Assembly: GCA_900554775.1 (NCBI GenBank)
Contig: USIK01000025.1
Location: 1-9,606, forward strand
Direction: 5' to 3'
DNA: 9,606 bases
From: an uncultured Oscillospiraceae bacterium
GTDB taxonomy: Bacteria > Bacillota > Clostridia > Oscillospirales > Acutalibacteraceae
A program made the position numbers and the translations under genes. The notes beneath the pieces were generated by a model. The model had not been told where the DNA came from, made no database searches, and saw nothing but the letters and a program-made list of their open reading frames with translations. This document shows, in pieces, positions 5,988 to 9,606 of the stretch; position 1 is the first letter of the stretch; every line of letters starts with the position of its first letter.

Positions 5988-6800
5988 TTGAAAAAGTTAA
6001 AAAAACTGGTTTCGTTGATTTTGGGTTTATCTATGATGTTTACAGTACTGCCAAAAGCATCAGCAGAAGTAGAAATCTGGACATTTGATGATGGAACAAG
6101 AGTTTCAAAATTTAAGTACACAGATTTTGATTACATGATTAAGTTTTATGAAGAGTTAGTTCAGGAAAATGAAAAACGTTTATTCACAAAAAGACAAAAC
6201 CTTGCAGTTAAAACTGCCGGAATTGGTTTAGGAGTTGGTTTGTTAGCTGGAAGTATGGCACTAACTAATGGTTGCGCATCTTCAAGTACATTAAAAAATA
6301 TAGCTGCCGGTGTTCTTGGCTTTTCTGGTTTATGTTCTATAGCTGCTTCTTTTTACCCCGAATTTGTTGCGCACGATGTAGAAAAAACTAACACAAGTGG
6401 AATTGCAAAAAAAGACTTAAATAATATGTATTTGTTGGGATTAGAGGATATGGGATTGAAGGATATTTGTGATTTTTTGAAAATTACAAAGCAAAATCTA
6501 GAAGAACTTAAATCCAAAGGTTCTAAAGATGAAATATCTTATGAGGATTTGAAAAAGTATCCGCACTTTATTTTGGTTGATAGACCTGAATCGGTTGACA
6601 GAGTTACCGATGTTAATGTTGATGTTTGGAAAAGCACGTTTTTTCCGGAACATCTGTTCAGAACAGATTTTAATTTGAAGCTCAGAGAAATTTTTGCTAA
6701 TTTAAAGGGTGGGGAAAAATTAAAAGTTTTAGCAAAGGACAAAATCGTCCGTTTGGATTCTAATCAAGGAAGGATATGTAATAGTGAAAAAGGTAAATAA
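5988..6800 (+). CDS. Hypothetical exported/membrane protein, 270 residues
   Basis: No family is recognised. The TTG start at 5988 is chosen because AGGAGG (5975-5980) lies 7 nt upstream and because it begins a clean signal peptide: lysine-rich MKKLKK, hydrophobic 7-21 and an ASA cleavage site at 24-26. The frame is open to 5880, but that codon is upstream of the transcript start. The mature part has a short aromatic polar segment (EVEIWTFDDG), a helical stretch at 48-73, two glycine/alanine-rich hydrophobic segments at about 75-97 and 102-123 that could form a membrane hairpin, and a polar C-terminal domain at 130-270 containing FLKITKQNLEELKSKG and HFILVDRPESVDRV. Its last 17 bp overlap the start of the next gene, indicating translational coupling and a shared job at the membrane. 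The DNA is AT-rich compared with region 1. Confidence 0.82.
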   Translation: MKKLKKLVSLILGLSMMFTVLPKASAEVEIWTFDDGTRVSKFKYTDFDYMIKFYEELVQENEKRLFTKRQNLAVKTAGIGLGVGLLAGSMALTNGCASSSTLKNIAAGVLGFSGLCSIAASFYPEFVAHDVEKTNTSGIAKKDLNNMYLLGLEDMGLKDICDFLKITKQNLEELKSKGSKDEISYEDLKKYPHFILVDRPESVDRVTDVNVDVWKSTFFPEHLFRTDFNLKLREIFANLKGGEKLKVLAKDKIVRLDSNQGRICNSEKGK

Positions 6801-8007
6801 GTTTTTAGCGTCAGCAATAGTGTTGACTAATTTAACGTTTCAATAATGTGGTAATTCGCTTGGTTTTGCAATTGACCCTGTTAAATTGGAAAATGTTCAA
6901 AGCGAAGAAATCAGCAAGGTAAGAGCTAGTTTCGCAGAGCGATTAGGAAGTGACAGCGATTTCGAAGATACAGATATTGCATTGTCTCATTCATACGTGA
7001 ACTCTGTGAAGCTTAAAGATGGCAAAACAGTGTGCTTCATGGTGTTAAATGCACCCAAGTTAATGGATGGACTAGATATTTCATCTTTAAGACAACATAT
7101 TGGGAAAAGTAAGGGCGATACTATTGCTTCACATATGGAAAAAAAATTTAAAGATGGATACAACTTACTGCATATACTGGCATGCTTAAGAAACGATTCT
7201 TATATTATGTTTAATGAGTTAACTGAAAAATATGATCGTTTTGATAATGGATTTAAAAAAGAAATGGACAGCAAACTGGCCAAGTTGCTTACTTCGGCTG
7301 AATATGACAAGTATTATCAGCAAGTATATGACTTTATGGGAGGCAAAATAAAAAAAGAGAGTATAAAAGAAGTGGTTAAATCTCTCATATTGAGTGCTGG
7401 AATATCACAATCCGCTTTTCAATCAGCATGGAAAGGACAAGCGCTTGCTCTTGCTTCCTGGGTTGCAGGAGCTGTGTGCCCTATCTTGTTGCCAGTAACT
7501 TTACCTCTTTCTTTCAAGGCTGGAACTATGATTCGTGAATCCGATATGAAAGTTGAGATGGAAATTGAACAACAAAAACTTAGTAATTTGGAATCAATTT
7601 TAAGTCAAATACTTAGTAAAATCTGTGACGATAAAGCTAGAATTGCAAATACAAATGCTCTTTTGATTGTTTTTGATGATAGAAGTGACGTAAGAATTAA
7701 TAACGGTGGTATACTAAAAAGTTTTGCATCTGTATTTGTGCCAACTGCATATACAGTGAAAGATAATAGAGGAGCTGATGTTGAGTTTAGATGTGTAAAA
7801 AACTTAAAAAATGCTCCTAAAATGATAGAATATAAACGTGATGGTAAAAATCTATTCAGTGTTTATACACAAATTTTTCAAAGGTTAATGGATCATCCTG
7901 ATGATATGCCAACTCTAACTTATATAAGAAATTATCTTATAAATGGTACGAATTCTCCAGCAAAGCAAATAACAGATAAAAAAGTTAACAAAAGTATAAA
8001 AGATTAA
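6784..8007 (+). pseudogene. Exported/membrane hypothetical gene with in-frame TAA inside its signal peptide
   Basis: A GTG at 6784, 9 nt after AGGAAGGA (6767-6774), starts a typical signal peptide (MKKVNKFLASAIVLTN...). At codon 21 it meets TAA (6844-6846). The same frame then continues (CGNSLGFA, a plausible cleavage site near codon 29) without another stop to 8007, 407 codons in all. The nearest start after the stop, TTG 6886, has no ribosome site. The body is unrecognised: DGYNLLHILACLRN (about 124-137) resembles one ankyrin-like helix pair but does not repeat; a hydrophobic segment at about 218-244 looks membrane-spanning; a glutamine/lysine-rich probable coiled coil follows at 255-285; the C-terminus is basic. 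It overlaps the upstream gene by 17 bp, so the two form an operon. A recent nonsense mutation, a sequence error or stop readthrough could each explain the break. No function is inferred. Confidence 0.72.
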
Positions 8008-8206
8008 GTTGTGTTAACAAAGTTGCTAGAAGATTTCGTAAAAAATACATAAAAAATATACTTTATTAAAGTTTTATGTCAACAAAAGAGATGCTTGAGC
8101 AAAAAGTATAGAAGTTATATGTTTAAATGAATAAAGTAAATTGGGTTCATAAAATAAGTTGTAGGTTGATATATTTGTTCTTTAAATGTATTGATGTAGA
8201 TTTACT

Positions 8207-8244
8207 GATGTTTACACATTTTACGATGTGTAGACATCTTTTTT
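8207..8244 (+). terminator. Rho-independent terminator about 200 bp downstream of the 5988-8007 pair
   Basis: GATGTTTACACAT (8207-8219) pairs over 13 bp with ATGTGTAGACATC (8226-8238, one G-U) around a 6-nt loop, followed by six Ts. It is the first good forward terminator after the gene ending at 8007. Confidence 0.85.
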
Positions 8245-8290
8245 ATACAATAAAAATCAGTACGTGGACAAATTTTTTAAAATTTCGAGT

Positions 8291-8326
8291 TAAAAAAGGA
8301 TGTATTGTTTAAATCAATGCATCCTT
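8291..8326 (-). terminator. Minus-strand rho-independent terminator-like hairpin
   Basis: AAGGATGTATTG (8296-8307) and CAATGCATCCTT (8315-8326) form a 12-bp stem with one G-U and a 7-nt loop. On the minus strand the stem is followed by six Ts (plus A-run 8292-8297), while the plus side has none. It would end a minus-strand transcript arriving from the right, but no minus-strand gene was found there. Confidence 0.6.
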
Positions 8327-8571
8327 GACGTCGGATATGTAACCTCACATTTTAATTGAATATTTATTTACTTTGATTTTTTAAAGAAAAAATTTTTTCA
8401 GTTGTGACCGCATAGTAAAATGGAGCCACTTAAAGTGAAAAGGCTTAGTAAAACCGAGTAATGAAAAATAAGAAAATTCTTGAAATGAGTAAATTTAAAA
8501 AAGTATTGAAAGCGGTTTTGATTTAACTGGTCTTATAAATTTTTGTCTGTATATTTTGATACTTCTAATCT

Positions 8572-8788
8572 GCTGAATCTCGATATTTACGAGTTTACAT
8601 ATAAGTTTGCAAGGGTATTAAAAAAGAAAGTTACAGTATTTCAGCAAATTAACTCACGGATCAAATAAACTAAACCTCGATTTAAAGTATGAAGCAGAAT
8701 AATACAATTTCGTGTAATTCATTTGATAAAATTTTACATTTTATAAAAATTATTATATAATAATAAGTAGGTTTTTAAGCTGAATCTC
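8572..8788 (+). repeat. 10-bp direct repeat GCTGAATCTC (8572-8581 and 8779-8788)
   Basis: Both copies are followed by ATA one base later, and each can form a short hairpin with a downstream GAG (CTC...GAG). The second copy sits in the leader of the gene at 8809. Ten bases in AT-rich DNA may be chance or a remnant of a duplicated leader. Confidence 0.3.
8733..8761 (+). promoter_or_regulatory. Sigma-A promoter of the 8809/9300 gene pair
   Basis: TTTACA at 8733-8738 (5 of 6), a 17-nt spacer and a perfect TATAAT at 8756-8761. The start is expected near 8768, giving a leader of about 40 nt. Confidence 0.85.
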
Positions 8789-8808
8789 TATAAAGGAGAA
8801 TATGAAGT

Positions 8809-9294
8809 ATGATTTATTTTACTAAAGATGCTCTTAGAGTAATGAAAAAGAAATTCTTTTATTTAGAGCTTATGTATAAAAGCAAAGCTGTAGCATATAT
8901 ACAGGATAAAAGCAAAGCATTAGAAGCTGTAAACAAAAAGAATTATAAGCTTAAATATAGTTTTTATGCCTTATTGGGAAAAGACATGAAAGAAAATAAT
9001 GTATATCTAATAGGGGTGGCTAATAAAGAGCTTTTTCAAAACAATATTTTCAAAATTTTACATAAAGAGAAAATAAACATTATTTATATACCTATTAATT
9101 CTAAGTGGAACATTTTGTTTTTGACAGATAATGAGAGAAAAAAAGAAAAATATATGAATTGTAAAACGGAAAATTCTCAGTGGCCATGTGTTATAGCAAA
9201 TGAAAGTTATATAAGTTTTTTAAAAACTAAAATAAAACCTGAAAGAGAACTTTCAAATGTTATAAAAGAGCTAAGTGAAATAAAAAGGAAGTGA
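8809..9294 (+). CDS. Hypothetical lysine-rich protein, 161 residues
   Basis: No family is recognised. The ATG at 8809 is 10 nt after AAAGGAG (8792-8798). Another ATG at 8802 is nearer but opens only a seven-codon frame that overlaps this start. The product is basic, rich in lysine, tyrosine and isoleucine, with no signal peptide and no clear membrane segment, so it is probably cytosolic. An N-terminal helical part (residues 1-45, YFTKDALRVMKKKFFYLEL) is followed by alternating hydrophobic, strand-like stretches (YSFYALLG, VYLIGVAN, INIIYIPINSKWNILFL). Cysteines occur only near the end (MNCKTENSQWPC). Its stop overlaps the next gene's ribosome site, so the two are co-translated. Composition is much more AT-rich than the core genes, which could reflect acquired DNA, though no mobile-element gene is visible. 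Confidence 0.75.
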   Translation: MIYFTKDALRVMKKKFFYLELMYKSKAVAYIQDKSKALEAVNKKNYKLKYSFYALLGKDMKENNVYLIGVANKELFQNNIFKILHKEKINIIYIPINSKWNILFLTDNERKKEKYMNCKTENSQWPCVIANESYISFLKTKIKPERELSNVIKELSEIKRK

Positions 9295-9299
9295 TTTAT

Positions 9300-9518
9300 A
9301 TGCCGCCTAAGTTGCCTTTAATGGCTCAAAAAATGGTTAAAAAAGCGAAAGATGATATGGAATTGGCTAAAATTAGGAAAAGTGAAGTTAGAAACGAGAT
9401 GATCAAAAATTTTGCCGGTAAGGCAAAAGATGATACGGTGATAGGTAGCGATACTCAAAAAAGTGTCGAAAGCAAAAAAATAGAAAAACAGCCAATCAAA
9501 AAAACAGTGGGTAACTAG
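9300..9518 (+). CDS. Small charged hypothetical protein, 72 residues
   Basis: The start is placed at ATG 9300 because AGGAAG (9286-9291) lies 8 nt upstream. A GTG at 9291 would add three residues but is part of that ribosome site. The product MPPKLPLMAQKMVKKAKDD... is almost half charged, has no hydrophobic core, and is probably helical at 8-45 with a disordered lysine/serine-rich tail ending KKTVGN. It follows the 161-residue gene after 5 bp and shares its promoter. Such a highly charged small protein could bind nucleic acid or a partner protein, but nothing identifies a family. No clear terminator follows. Confidence 0.7.
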   Translation: MPPKLPLMAQKMVKKAKDDMELAKIRKSEVRNEMIKNFAGKAKDDTVIGSDTQKSVESKKIEKQPIKKTVGN

Positions 9519-9606
9519 CCTAAAGAATTGAATCTTTCAAAAATAAGATCGGCCTAAGTGGTGAAAGGTTATAAAGCAGGTAAGAAAGTTACAATAAATG
9601 ACAATA
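9519..9606. other. Window tail without a supported gene
   Basis: There is a weak 5-bp hairpin (AAAGA/TCTTT, 9522-9537) with no T-tract. Two adjacent GTG codons (9558, 9561) open a frame to the window end but have no ribosome site. That frame is the same as the 72-residue gene, and one more stop (TAA, 9555-9557) lies between them. Confidence 0.5.

Larger units (their letters stand above)
8008..8732. other. Long AT-rich stretch without a supported gene
   Basis: About 725 bp downstream of the broken gene carry no reading frame with a ribosome site. A 61-codon frame at 8127-8312 runs straight through the terminator at 8207-8244 and lacks a ribosome site. Tiny frames (11 codons at 8076, 21 codons at 8461 giving a lysine-rich peptide) also lack sites. 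An AT-only imperfect hairpin spans 8047-8079, and a perfect 14-bp palindrome (GAAAAAATTTTTTC) sits at 8386-8399. The segment may be a long 3' end plus decayed DNA. No insertion-sequence ends or transposase fragments were recognised. Confidence 0.6.

Noticed and set aside
7152..7200. Ankyrin repeat in the 6784-8007 gene
   Set aside because: Only one NLLHILA-like motif is present; ankyrin domains need several tandem copies.
8127..8312. 61-codon forward frame
   Set aside because: No ribosome site, it passes through a strong terminator hairpin, and the composition looks random.
8386..8437. Palindromes at 8386-8399 and CACTT-A-AAGTG near 8427 as insertion-sequence ends
   Set aside because: They are short and AT-rich, are not paired with a matching distal repeat, and no transposase remnant could be read on either strand.
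8461..8526. 21-residue lysine-rich peptide (MKNKKILEMSKFKK...)
   Set aside because: No ribosome site or promoter nearby; such peptides are expected by chance in AT-rich DNA.
9291..9299. GTG 9291 as start of the last small gene
   Set aside because: The GTG lies in the AGGAAGTG ribosome site itself; ATG 9300 has correct spacing.
1..9606. CRISPR array, tRNA or rRNA genes
   Set aside because: No regularly spaced direct repeats and no cloverleaf or rRNA-like segments were seen on either strand.

Overview
The window looks like a chromosomal segment of a low-GC, Gram-positive-type bacterium of the Clostridia. The evidence is a spore gene (spoVAE), strong AGGAGG-type ribosome binding sites, TTG and GTG starts beside ATG, canonical sigma-A promoters and AT-rich intergenic DNA. 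Genus and species cannot be read from the sequence. The overall character (housekeeping genes followed by AT-rich, secreted, unfamiliar proteins) would fit a gut or host-associated clostridial lineage, but that is inference.

Region 1 (1-4188) is core genome. It holds the 3' part of priA (replication restart helicase, cut by the left edge), convergent mtnN (MTA/SAH nucleosidase, overlapping priA by 23 bp), divergent spoVAE (spore membrane protein) behind a perfect match to a sigma-G promoter, rsmA/ksgA (16S rRNA dimethyltransferase), and a small 78-residue conserved-looking protein. Terminators close spoVAE and the 78-residue gene. The rsmA promoter abuts the spoVAE terminator.

Region 2 (4200-5765) is a two-gene transcription unit with a textbook promoter and its own terminator. 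A 69-residue Nif11-like (RiPP-leader-like) small protein is followed 26 bp later by a 407-residue exported protein. The exported protein matches, from memory, an uncharacterised family with a macro-domain-like C-terminal loop. The spacer between them, read one frame over, completes a perfectly spaced double-glycine leader ending. This suggests either an ancestral leader-peptide fusion broken by a frameshift or a coincidence created by the Shine-Dalgarno sequence.

Region 3 (5880-8244) is another promoter-driven pair. A 270-residue protein with a signal peptide and two hydrophobic segments overlaps a 407-codon gene that has one in-frame TAA inside its signal peptide and is otherwise fully open. 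No gene of this region is recognised. Both proteins look exported or membrane-associated, so regions 2 and 3 together resemble a cell-surface or host-facing accessory island.

Region 4 (8008-8808) is about 800 bp without a convincing gene. It has a forward terminator at 8207-8244, and a second hairpin whose T-tract lies on the minus strand, as if a minus-strand transcript ended there. A clean promoter at 8733-8761 then drives two small basic hypothetical genes (8809-9294 and 9300-9518). The last 88 bases hold no gene I can support.
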